Source: CANHEE01 sp043777755 (GTDB taxonomy: Bacteria; Bacteroidota; Bacteroidia; Chitinophagales; Saprospiraceae). From it: a stretch of DNA of 16,976 nt. Numbering within the stretch: position 1 is the stretch's first letter; each line of letters opens with the position of its first letter. Made by a program: the position numbers and the translations under genes. Below the pieces are notes generated by a model. The model was not told the DNA's origin. It saw only the letters and a program-made list of their open reading frames with translations, and did no database searches. The stretch lies in the NCBI GenBank assembly GCA_043777755.1, contig JAYWHK010000325.1:1-16976 (forward strand). Reading direction: 5' to 3'. Of this stretch, positions 1 through 6,144 are shown piece by piece.

Positions 1-8
1 GATTGCTC

Positions 9-56
9 AAAAAGTCATAAATAACTTCCTTATAGTCAGTTATTTATAACTTTTTT
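9..56 (+). terminator. Rho-independent terminator of a gene upstream of the window
   Basis: A 15-bp stem (12-26 with 38-52, one mismatch) encloses an 11-base loop and runs into a T-tract at 51-56. The 5' side is preceded by an A-tract (9-13), so it could also work for minus-strand transcription. No gene enters from position 1 in the window, so the transcript it ends would lie to the left. Confidence 0.5.
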
Positions 57-79
57 CTCAACGACAAAATAATACTAAT

Positions 80-87
80 TAATTTTG
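80..87 (+). promoter_or_regulatory. Possible Bacteroidota -7 element (TAATTTTG)
   Basis: TAATTTTG matches the TAnnTTTG form and lies about 70 bp before the gene starting at 156. No TTTG -33 element is seen at the expected distance, so this is weak. A short palindrome would lie in the resulting leader. Confidence 0.3.
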
Positions 88-109
88 AACGCCCGCTTAG
101 AATAAATTA

Positions 110-129
110 AGCCAAGCTGGAGCTTGGCT
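110..129. repeat. Small intergenic palindrome (9-bp arms)
   Basis: AGCCAAGCT and AGCTTGGCT are perfect inverted copies separated by GG, more GC-rich than the surroundings. It sits 26 bp before a start codon and has no T-tract, so it is not a terminator. It resembles the other gap-specific palindromes of this window in position but not in sequence. Confidence 0.6.
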
Positions 130-155
130 CTACTATAAAATTCAAAACTATAAAC

Positions 156-791
156 ATGGACAATTCAAACATCTTAGATGTCAATTTTCAAAAAGTAAAT
201 GACATCAATTTCCCATTGTCGCTAACGTTCAAAATCGCAACAATTGCGAATGATTTTGTCGTAAAAGATGCCAATGACACAACTATTAGCTACGTAAAGC
301 AAAAAATGTTCAAATTCGTTGAAGACATCGAGGTGTTCAACAATGAATCGCAAGCATCAAAATTGTACCAAATCAAAGCCAATAAATGGATTGATTTTTC
401 GGCAACCTATGTTTTTACCAATGCAACGGGCGCAGAGATTGGGCGTGTTGCACGCAAAGGCTGGGCTTCAATGTGGAAATCCCGTTACGAAATCTACGAC
501 GAGAACCAACAACAAGATTTGTTGATTGAAGAAGACAACGCTTGGGTAAAAGTAGCGGACGCTGTATTGAGCCAAATTCCTTTTTTAGGAATTTTGACAG
601 GCTATTTGTTCAATCCTTCTTATTCCGTAAAACGCCCTGATGGGACAGTTGTCGCTTCTTTGAAAAAAGTACAAAGTTTTTTTGGTCGTCGTTTTTCTGT
701 TGATAAATTGGCAGAATTTGAATTGGGCGAAGAAGAACGCATCGTTCTGAGCTTGATGATGATGATTTTATTGGAAAGAAGAAAAGGATAA
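156..791 (+). CDS. LURP-one-related / scramblase-like (tubby-fold) protein
   Basis: A 211-residue protein without signal peptide. I recognise the pattern of the LURP-one-related/scramblase family, which folds as a tubby-like beta-barrel around a central helix. The residues FVVKDAND, ISYVKQKMFKFVEDIEVFN and YEIYDENQQ are the typical strands 'core molecule, modified, then readout of its own properties' seen in this family (seen pattern, recalled family). A hydrophobic helix near residues 140-155 (AVLSQIPFLGILTGYLF) is followed by YSVKRPDGTVVASLKK, another barrel strand pair, as expected. Bacterial members have no settled biochemical role; lipid or membrane association is only suggested by eukaryotic relatives. 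The start at 156 is the first ATG of the frame. The gene stands alone: a palindrome precedes it and a 310-bp fold-back begins 9 bp after its stop. The tail (LSLMMMILLERRKG) is short and basic. Confidence 0.65.
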   Translation: MDNSNILDVNFQKVNDINFPLSLTFKIATIANDFVVKDANDTTISYVKQKMFKFVEDIEVFNNESQASKLYQIKANKWIDFSATYVFTNATGAEIGRVARKGWASMWKSRYEIYDENQQQDLLIEEDNAWVKVADAVLSQIPFLGILTGYLFNPSYSVKRPDGTVVASLKKVQSFFGRRFSVDKLAEFELGEEERIVLSLMMMILLERRKG

Positions 792-800
792 ATTGGAAGA

Positions 801-1110
801 AAACCGCTATACCAGTACAAGGTCAATGTCATTAAGTCAAGAGTTTTAAAGATATGTTGCTTTGCAAAAGATTTGAACAGCACTTTCTGATGCCCTCACC
901 CTAAAGGGAATGACTCCTGAATGTATTGTTTTATTTGTTTTTTAGCAATAAAAACAATCATTTTTATTGCATAAAATTGGAAAAATTTACTTTTTTTGTC
1001 TGAGTTCCCTTTAGGGTAAGGGCATAAGAAAGTAGATTTAGATTGTTGAGCAAAGCATTTAAAATCAAATTCCTTAGCTTAATGACATTGCGTACAAGGT
1101 ACAGCGGTTT
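801..1110. repeat. 310-bp imperfect fold-back element (MITE-like)
   Basis: Almost the whole 792-1200 gap is one inverted repeat. The outer arms begin AAACCGCT (801) and end AGCGGTTT (1110), and the arms share CAATGTCATTAAG / CTTAATGACATTG, TTGCTTTGC-like blocks and CCCTAAAGGGAA / TTCCCTTTAGGG. The centre is a perfect 10-bp stem (945-954 with 961-970) around CAATCA. Overall the arms match with several mismatches and small indels. There is no open reading frame of note inside, no transposase, and no clear target-site duplication in the flanks. The symmetry over 300 bp suggests a non-autonomous fold-back or MITE-like element, or the relic of one; it could also act as a 3' structure for the gene ending at 791. 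Confidence 0.7.
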
Positions 1111-1167
1111 TTTTATAAAATTTATGTTAAAACAGTACTTTGTATTACATAATACTACTTTAAATAC

Positions 1168-1175
1168 TACCTTTG
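1168..1175 (+). promoter_or_regulatory. -7 element TACCTTTG before the NTF2-like gene
   Basis: TACCTTTG fits TAnnTTTG and lies 25 bp before the ATG at 1201. A TTTG at 1139-1142 could be the -33 element, but the 25-bp gap is longer than usual. The fold-back element ends 28 bp before this TTTG. Confidence 0.5.
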
Positions 1176-1200
1176 CTTTCTAATTTTAAAAAAATAAATT

Positions 1201-1662
1201 ATGAAAAAAATAAATTCTATTATTCTTATTTTTATAATATCCTCATTACCAACGTTTTGTTTTAGCCAAAAAATCGAAAGAACACTTTTTGACGAAATAC
1301 TCCGAATGGACAGTCTGCTTTTCCGTGGCTTCAATGAAAGAGAAATAAAACCCATGGAGGAAATTTTCGATAAAAATTTAGAGTTTTTTCACGACAAAAG
1401 CGGTGTTACCAATTATGAACAAAATATCGCTATTTTTAAAACAAACTTTGCAAAACCAAATTGGGGTGTCAAGCGCAGACTCCTCAAAGAAAGCATGGAA
1501 GTATATCCAATTCCGAATTATGGTGCGATGCAAATCGGCAAACACGAGTTTTGCAATACCGAAAATGGCGTAACAGGTTGCAGTATTTTAAAATTTGCAC
1601 AAGTTTGGCAACTCAGAGATGGCAAATGGACAGTGACTCGGATTTTGAGTTACGACCATTAA
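1201..1662 (+). CDS. Secreted NTF2-like (DUF4440/SnoaL-type) protein
   Basis: A 153-residue protein with a clear signal peptide (MKKINSIILIFIISSLPTFC, cleavage probably after CFS or FSQ). There is no lipobox cysteine followed by the usual residues, so it is expected in the periplasm or outside the cell. The mature part fits a compact cystatin-like alpha+beta fold of the NTF2/SnoaL class: an N-terminal helix (LFDEILRMDSLLFRGFNERE), a MEEIFDKNLEFFHDKSGV strand, and a C-terminal KFAQVWQLRDGKWTVTRILSYDH strand pair, which is the usual family ending. Members carry varied ligands or enzyme activities, and nothing here fixes one. A cysteine pair (FCNTENGVTGC) could form a disulfide in the periplasm. 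It has its own promoter and converges on the GldM-like gene with only 18 bp between stops. Confidence 0.65.
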   Translation: MKKINSIILIFIISSLPTFCFSQKIERTLFDEILRMDSLLFRGFNEREIKPMEEIFDKNLEFFHDKSGVTNYEQNIAIFKTNFAKPNWGVKRRLLKESMEVYPIPNYGAMQIGKHEFCNTENGVTGCSILKFAQVWQLRDGKWTVTRILSYDH

Positions 1663-1680
1663 ACATTTTAATTCAAAACA

Positions 1681-2310
1681 CTACCTCATTACAAACACCA
1701 AACTATTTATCGTCCGCCCTACTTCATCGCTTGGACAACGGGCTTTTACTTCATCAAAATAATAGGTGTCGCCAAGTTTTGCTTTTTGGATAGCTGAAAT
1801 GACATTGCTATTGAAAACGCCACCAATGTTGAAGTGAATAATAGGATCTTGGTTTTTACTAATATACGTAAAATTAAAACTTGAAATACTACATTTCACA
1901 TCAAAATCAAATGATTCTGTGACTGCAATCAATGATTTTGTAGCACTTAAAGTAGGATGTCCTAATCGATAAGAATCATTGATTATCAATCGAGCCTCTG
2001 GGTTGGGAATCCGTTTTACACGGTATATTTTTTCCAAAAGAAGCGTATCTTTATGTCTTATTTCGATACTCGTAATACCGCCATTCCAAACCCGAACATT
2101 GTATTTTCCAACTTCGCCATCTTCTTCGATGATACCATTAGAAATACAAATATCCAAATCTGAAATCTCCCAACCATTCACTGCCAAACTCACAGGATTG
2201 TCCACACCAACATAAAAAACATTCATTTTATCTGCGGAAACGACAAATTGTGCTTGGTTTTTTTCAAAAAAACAAAGAATAAAAGAAAGAATAAAAAAGA
2301 TTTTTTTCAT
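1681..2310 (-). CDS. Stand-alone GldM C-terminal domain protein with signal peptide
   Basis: I chose the ATG at 2310 because it begins a signal peptide (MKKIFFILSFILCFFEKNQAQ); the frame stays open upstream but that part runs into the fold-back element. The remaining ~189 residues match the two C-terminal domains of GldM, the T9SS/gliding motor subunit. FVVSADKMNVFYVGVDNPVS is the typical start of GldM domain 3. GKYNVRVWNGG, YRVKRIPNPEARL (the hinge to domain 4), ESFDFDVKCSISSFNFTYI and IQKAKLGDTYYFDEVKARCP are typical of the rest. Full GldM is about 500 residues and is anchored by an N-terminal membrane helix that contacts GldL; here that helix and domains 1-2 are missing, so this cannot be the proton-driven motor subunit. 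Inference: a soluble periplasmic protein that may bind the GldK/GldN ring or other GldM partners. No gldKLN genes are nearby. Confidence 0.75.
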   Translation of the reverse strand: MKKIFFILSFILCFFEKNQAQFVVSADKMNVFYVGVDNPVSLAVNGWEISDLDICISNGIIEEDGEVGKYNVRVWNGGITSIEIRHKDTLLLEKIYRVKRIPNPEARLIINDSYRLGHPTLSATKSLIAVTESFDFDVKCSISSFNFTYISKNQDPIIHFNIGGVFNSNVISAIQKAKLGDTYYFDEVKARCPSDEVGRTINSLVFVMR

Positions 2311-2323
2311 ACGTGGTATTTTT

Positions 2324-2458
2324 TGGTTCTTTGAAAATTTTTGTGGTTTAAGCCTTTGTAAGGGCGACTTTAGTCGCACAAATGGCTGATTTTCAACGTT
2401 TAGATTCTTGTGCGACTAAAGTCGCCCCTACAGTTCCACAAAAATTTTCAAAGAACCA
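2324..2458. repeat. 135-bp fold-back element in front of the GldM-like gene
   Basis: Outer arms of 23 bp are perfect inverted copies (2324-2346 and 2436-2458). Inner arms of 24 bp (2358-2381 and 2408-2431) differ at one base and contain GCGACTTTAGTCGCAC, itself nearly palindromic. The loop is 26 bases. The left arm ends only 13 bp from the ATG at 2310, so the hairpin would either lie in the 5' leader of that gene or separate it from its promoter. No TAnnTTTG element reading leftward was seen between 2311 and 2520. A MITE-like mobile origin is possible. Confidence 0.75.
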
Positions 2459-2616
2459 CATTTTTTAACATAACGTTTTCATTTTTTCAAAAATTATAAA
2501 TTCTTTTTTTTTAACAAAAAACGTACAATAGTATTAATGTATTTGGAAAAACAATAAAAAAGGGAACAGAATTTGAAACTAAGATATATGTAAAATTTTT
2601 AGGATAAGACAACTAT

Positions 2617-2650
2617 ATTGCCTAAGAATGATAAAAGTAGTGTAGATTTG
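2617..2650 (+). promoter_or_regulatory. Promoter of the lysyl oxidase gene (ATTG-N22-TAGATTTG)
   Basis: TAGATTTG (2643-2650) fits the Bacteroidota -7 element and ATTG (2617-2620) is a reasonable -33 element at 22 bp. The leader to the ATG at 2806 would be about 150 bases, A-rich, and contains two copies of a 10-bp ACAATTACAA unit (about 2742-2761). No Shine-Dalgarno sequence is present. Confidence 0.45.
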
Positions 2651-2805
2651 CACGATATTAATTAATACATTGTTTTTTTAGTTATTTAATGTTTACTATT
2701 GTTTGAAATAGTTCTAACTAATTGAAAACCAAAACAATACAACAATTACAAACAATTACAAACTTTTAAAACAGTGTAATTAAATTAAACAACTTGAATT
2801 TTCTT

Positions 2806-5223
2806 ATGAAAAAAATACTATATTTTTTACTTTTATTATTGTCAAATAGTCAACTTTTTGCGCAATGCGATACAACAACGCAGGCAAAAATCACGATTTT
2901 TATCAAAACAGACATTTTTCCAAAAGAAACAGGTTGGATGTTGAGTACACCGAATTTGTCACAAGTGTTTGCAATGAGTCCGTCAGGTACTTATACGGAT
3001 TCTCTGACGGTTTATAAAAAAGAAATTTGCGTTCCCAAAAACGAATGTTTGCGTTTTTGGCTGACCGATTCGCAAGGCGATGGTTTTATAAAAGGCGGTT
3101 TCCCTGGTTATTGTGTTGTAAAACGCAATAATGATACAATTGCAAAAATTCTATACTACGAATTTTCTAATTTTGAGTATTTCAACTGTGCGCCAGGTTT
3201 GACGTGTAGCAATCCTTTGAAAATCTCAGAAGGAACGCACGTTGCGCCGAATCCTAATTTTTTCTACGAATTTCAACCTAAAAAAAATGGTTATTATAAA
3301 ATAAGCACTTGCGATACAGCCAACAAATGCGACACAAAAATTTACGTTTATGAAGCCTGCAAATCATTCAACACATTGGCAACCGAAACGGGTTATCTGA
3401 AAATAGCGGACAATTCAGCGACTTGCGATACGCTTGCCGTCATAGACCAAATGGTTTTGAATAAAAAAACACCTTATATCATTCGTATTGGTGGTAAAAA
3501 CTGTGAAAACAAAGCGATAAAGTGGAGTTTGACTTCGCTTGGTATAGTCAAAGGTTGTCGAGATTCTACGGCTTGTAATTTTAATTATTTGGCAGAAGAA
3601 GATGGCGAAACGTGTATTCCTCAGAATGTTGCCGCTTGCAAAGGACCCGATTTGATTATTCGGGCAGATAGTATTGCTCGGACGATGTATTTGGCAGAAG
3701 AAAACGCAGATTTGAATCCTTGCCTTGTCAATGAAGGTTGTTTGGCTGGTGCTGGAAAACGAAAAGTCATTCGTTTTAGTTCGTGGATTGCCAACATTGG
3801 CGACCAAGATTATTACATAGGAAAGCGAAATTCCAATCCATTTCAGTTTGTTTTTGATGCTTGTCACCAACATTATCACTACACAGGTTATGCAGAATAT
3901 TTGCTTTTTGACGATAAAGGAAACAAGATTCCAGTTGGTTTCAAATCAGGTTTTTGCGTAACGGATTTGGTTTGTGAAGACCCAACAAATATGAAATATG
4001 CTTGCGAAGACATGGGCATTAGCAAAACCTGTCAAGATGTATATGACAAAACTTTAGACTGTCAATGGGTGGATGTTACGGATGTTCCCGCTGGCAGATA
4101 TACCTTCGTGGCTCGTGTCAATTGGGACAATTCTCCTGACAAATTGGGGCGTATGGAAAGCCGTACTGACAACAATTGGGCGCAAGTTTGCCTTGAAATC
4201 AAGCGAGATGCCAACAATAACATCACTTTTAAGGTAGATTCGTCGGCAGTGACTTGTCCACCTTTCAAAGATTGCAAAGGTGTTGCGTATGGGAGTAGCG
4301 TTCCTGATTGTGAGGGAAATTGTGGCGGAAAAACCCTTCGTGGCGACCTCAATAAAGACAATTTGCAAGACAGCAACGATTCTAAACAATACGTTCAAGA
4401 AGCATTGAACAACGCTACAGCGACTCCTTGCAACGACCTGAACGACGACGGTCAAATCAATGTTGCTGACGCTTCGCTTTTGGTTAGTTGTAATGCAATT
4501 GGTAAAAAACACGCTCACGCTGGTGTAAGCGGTGGTCCGCACGACCACTGTCGTTTTCCTACAAAAGTATTCAAACAATTGGACACTGTTTTTTTTAAAA
4601 TAAAAAATTATAATCCAAGTGGAAAATACTTTGACATCGCTGTTCGTAGTCCTTATTCTGATATAAATGCTTACCAATTGAACATGAGCAATGTTCAGAT
4701 TTCAAAAATTCAAAGCCTTATTGACAGCGTAAAATACCCAGCTCAATTGCGTGCTTCATTGAACAAAGGTACTGTTATTGGCATTTCTCACGCTGATTCG
4801 GTCATTACAAGAAGCCCTTTTGAAAAGCCTTTGTGCCGTGTATTTTTTAACAATACCGCAGCGGTAAATGTTGCTTTAGAAAAAATCGTAGCGGTGACGA
4901 ACCGTGATGGATACAGTTTATTTGGAAAAGTGGAAGGCGCAGCGTTGATGATTTCTTCTAATAAAGAAGCAATTTTGATGAATTTAAATCCGATTGTTTA
5001 TCCGAATCCAATTCAGAACGAAGCGATTTTAGAGTTCTACAATCCTGAAAATGAACGTTTTAGTTTAGAAATATATGATGTAAGCGGAAGATTGCTTCGC
5101 CAAATTCTAAACATTACAGACAGTCAAGTAAATATCAGTCGCAACGGTCTGAACAATGGTTTTTATTTTTATAAATTAAAAGGAGCGCAAGGTTTTGCGA
5201 GTGGAAAGATTGTTTTTGAATAG
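2806..5223 (+). CDS. Secreted lysyl oxidase family protein with dockerin-like repeat and T9SS sorting domain
   Basis: An 805-residue protein, counted from the ATG that starts a signal peptide (MKKILYFLLLLLSNSQLFAQ); an in-frame TTG four codons earlier would not improve it. In order: an N-terminal beta domain with DSQGDGF (about 20-110); a GCRDSTACNFNY...EEDGETC motif (about 250-275); a lysyl oxidase domain (about 278-465); two calcium-loop segments resembling dockerin (GDLNKDNLQDSND at 513 and NDLNDDGQIN at 543); a histidine-rich stretch; and a T9SS type A sorting domain from residue 730 (IVYPNPIQNEAIL, YDVSGRLLR, GFYFYKL). Lysyl oxidases are copper enzymes that oxidise primary amines, classically peptidyl lysine, to aldehydes. 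The copper histidines are visible as CHQHYH (H354, H356, H358). The two residues that form the lysine tyrosylquinone cofactor also align: K380 in FKSGFC and Y413 in CQDVYD, followed by the family signature DCQWVDVTDV. It is therefore likely an active enzyme exported to the surface or medium. Substrate unknown. Confidence 0.85.
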   Translation: MKKILYFLLLLLSNSQLFAQCDTTTQAKITIFIKTDIFPKETGWMLSTPNLSQVFAMSPSGTYTDSLTVYKKEICVPKNECLRFWLTDSQGDGFIKGGFPGYCVVKRNNDTIAKILYYEFSNFEYFNCAPGLTCSNPLKISEGTHVAPNPNFFYEFQPKKNGYYKISTCDTANKCDTKIYVYEACKSFNTLATETGYLKIADNSATCDTLAVIDQMVLNKKTPYIIRIGGKNCENKAIKWSLTSLGIVKGCRDSTACNFNYLAEEDGETCIPQNVAACKGPDLIIRADSIARTMYLAEENADLNPCLVNEGCLAGAGKRKVIRFSSWIANIGDQDYYIGKRNSNPFQFVFDACHQHYHYTGYAEYLLFDDKGNKIPVGFKSGFCVTDLVCEDPTNMKYACEDMGISKTCQDVYDKTLDCQWVDVTDVPAGRYTFVARVNWDNSPDKLGRMESRTDNNWAQVCLEIKRDANNNITFKVDSSAVTCPPFKDCKGVAYGSSVPDCEGNCGGKTLRGDLNKDNLQDSNDSKQYVQEALNNATATPCNDLNDDGQINVADASLLVSCNAIGKKHAHAGVSGGPHDHCRFPTKVFKQLDTVFFKIKNYNPSGKYFDIAVRSPYSDINAYQLNMSNVQISKIQSLIDSVKYPAQLRASLNKGTVIGISHADSVITRSPFEKPLCRVFFNNTAAVNVALEKIVAVTNRDGYSLFGKVEGAALMISSNKEAILMNLNPIVYPNPIQNEAILEFYNPENERFSLEIYDVSGRLLRQILNITDSQVNISRNGLNNGFYFYKLKGAQGFASGKIVFE

Positions 5224-5248
5224 TTTTTTTTGAGTTTTGCGTATCGTA

Positions 5249-5309
5249 GTTTATCCGTAGCGTTGGCTTTAAAGCCAACGCTACGGATAAACCAACGCTA
5301 CGGATAAAC
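5249..5309. repeat. Perfect 44-bp palindrome plus a third copy of its arm
   Basis: Arms of 22 bp (5249-5270 and 5271-5292) are exact reverse complements with no loop, centred on GGCTTTAAAGCC. An 18-bp copy of the right arm follows at 5292-5309. The element is much richer in G+C than its surroundings. It lies between two convergent genes (stops at 5223 and 5344) but has no T-tract on either side, so it is not a typical terminator, though it could protect 3' ends of both transcripts. Confidence 0.8.
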
Positions 5310-5343
5310 TTATTTTAGATTAATTATATAATTCAAAATTTTT

Positions 5344-5985
5344 TTACCTATCCAAAATTAAGCCTTTTAGTTTTCTTAAGATAAATACTATTTGGCGTAA
5401 ATCTTCCATATTGGTGGCATCATACGTCTTACTAACACAATAATTTCGATTAATCAAGGTTGTAAAATTCCAAAATTTCCCCTGTAACCAACAGCCGTAG
5501 AGCGTTTTTTTATCGTTATTCAAGGTTTGTGCCAGTATCATTGCAGCCAACATTTGCCCTTCGGGATCGTGGTCGTCACCAAGAGAGCGTTTGAACTCTT
5601 GTAAGAAAAAATAAGGTATTTTTGGTCTATTGGCATTGGTCGGAGAAGCAACCATAGCATCTACTTTCACAGAAATTTTAATGCCATCAACTTCGCCACT
5701 CATAGAACGCTCAAAAAACAACTGAATTTTGTCTTCTACATTTATTTGAGCTATAAAAAAGACAAATGCGATGAAATTGATTTTTAGTTCTTCCTCGTTC
5801 CAATCTCTTCCAAATTTTTCAAGTTCTTTTCTTACTTTCATCAAAATATCATCCTCCGCTTGTAGCAGTTGCCCATCAACGCACATCCAATCTGAGAGAG
5901 CCTCACAAGTTGTATTTTTTTTGATATTGAAACGTTCTAATACCTCGAAATGGTCATAATGGTTTAATTTTTCTATATTTTCCAT
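5344..5985 (-). CDS. Uncharacterised protein with PD-(D/E)XK-nuclease-like pattern
   Basis: A 213-residue cytosolic protein with no signal peptide or membrane helix. I recall similar proteins, often in several copies, in Bacteroidota genomes, annotated as hypothetical. The order of conserved features fits the PD-(D/E)XK nuclease fold: an acidic helix (WNEEELKINFIAFVF, around 62-75), an aspartate in a strand (KISVKVDAMVAS, D109), the E-x-K strand (YFFLQEFKR, E130 and K132), then a helix with a glutamine (EGQMLAAMILAQ, Q144). After that come YGCWLQGKFWNF and a C-terminal ATNMEDLRQIVFILRKLKG helix typical of the group. Nuclease activity is inferred only. The ATG at 5985 follows an AT-rich leader with a -7-like element. 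It is separated from aspS by a terminator, so it is its own transcription unit. Alternative: a non-catalytic fold relative that binds DNA or another protein. Confidence 0.6.
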   Translation of the reverse strand: MENIEKLNHYDHFEVLERFNIKKNTTCEALSDWMCVDGQLLQAEDDILMKVRKELEKFGRDWNEEELKINFIAFVFFIAQINVEDKIQLFFERSMSGEVDGIKISVKVDAMVASPTNANRPKIPYFFLQEFKRSLGDDHDPEGQMLAAMILAQTLNNDKKTLYGCWLQGKFWNFTTLINRNYCVSKTYDATNMEDLRQIVFILRKLKGLILDR

Positions 5986-6016
5986 ATTGAAATTATTATA
6001 TATTCTTATCTTTTTA

Positions 6017-6024
6017 CAAAATTA
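6017..6024 (-). promoter_or_regulatory. -7 element TAATTTTG for the 5344-5985 gene
   Basis: Read on the minus strand this is TAATTTTG, 31 bp before the start at 5985. No -33 TTTG is seen at 17-23 bp, and the region directly upstream is the T-tract of the aspS terminator. Assigned on position and -7 match only. Confidence 0.4.
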
Positions 6025-6036
6025 CAACTTTTTTAC

Positions 6037-6080
6037 AAAAAAAACGCTATTTACACTCAAAAAAGTACAAATAGCGTTTA
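6037..6080 (-). terminator. Rho-independent terminator of aspS
   Basis: On the minus strand the 11-bp stem AAACGCTATTT / AAATAGCGTTT, extended by ACT/AGT after a bulge, closes a T-rich loop and is followed directly by eight T. It begins 33 bp after the aspS stop. On the plus strand there is no T-tract, so it works in the aspS direction only. Confidence 0.85.
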
Positions 6081-6109
6081 AAATATCACATAAAACGGTT
6101 ATCTGCTCG

Positions 6110-6144
6110 TTGTTAATTGTTAATTTTCAACTGTTCATTGTTCA
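6110..6144. repeat. Array of five 7-bp units spanning the aspS stop codon
   Basis: The units are TTGTTAA, TTGTTAA, TTTTCAA, CTGTTCA and TTGTTCA, an exact 7-bp register across 35 bp. The aspS stop (complement of 6113-6115) lies in the first unit, so the last residues of the protein (VNNEQLKINN) are encoded by the array. Since 7 is not a multiple of 3, gain or loss of a unit would change the reading frame and the protein end. Confidence 0.8.

Noticed and set aside
620..883. Minus-strand frame running from the LURP-one-like gene into the fold-back
   Set aside because: It overlaps the coding strand of a better-supported gene and the arm of the repeat; no family resemblance.
2311..2379. N-terminal extension of the GldM-like protein (23 residues)
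   Set aside because: The extension places a basic, repeat-encoded segment before a typical signal peptide; the ATG at 2310 gives a normal secreted protein.
4054..4677. Long open frame on the minus strand inside the lysyl oxidase gene
   Set aside because: The plus-strand product has a signal peptide, catalytic motifs and a sorting domain; the reverse frame has no recognisable pattern and is an antisense shadow.
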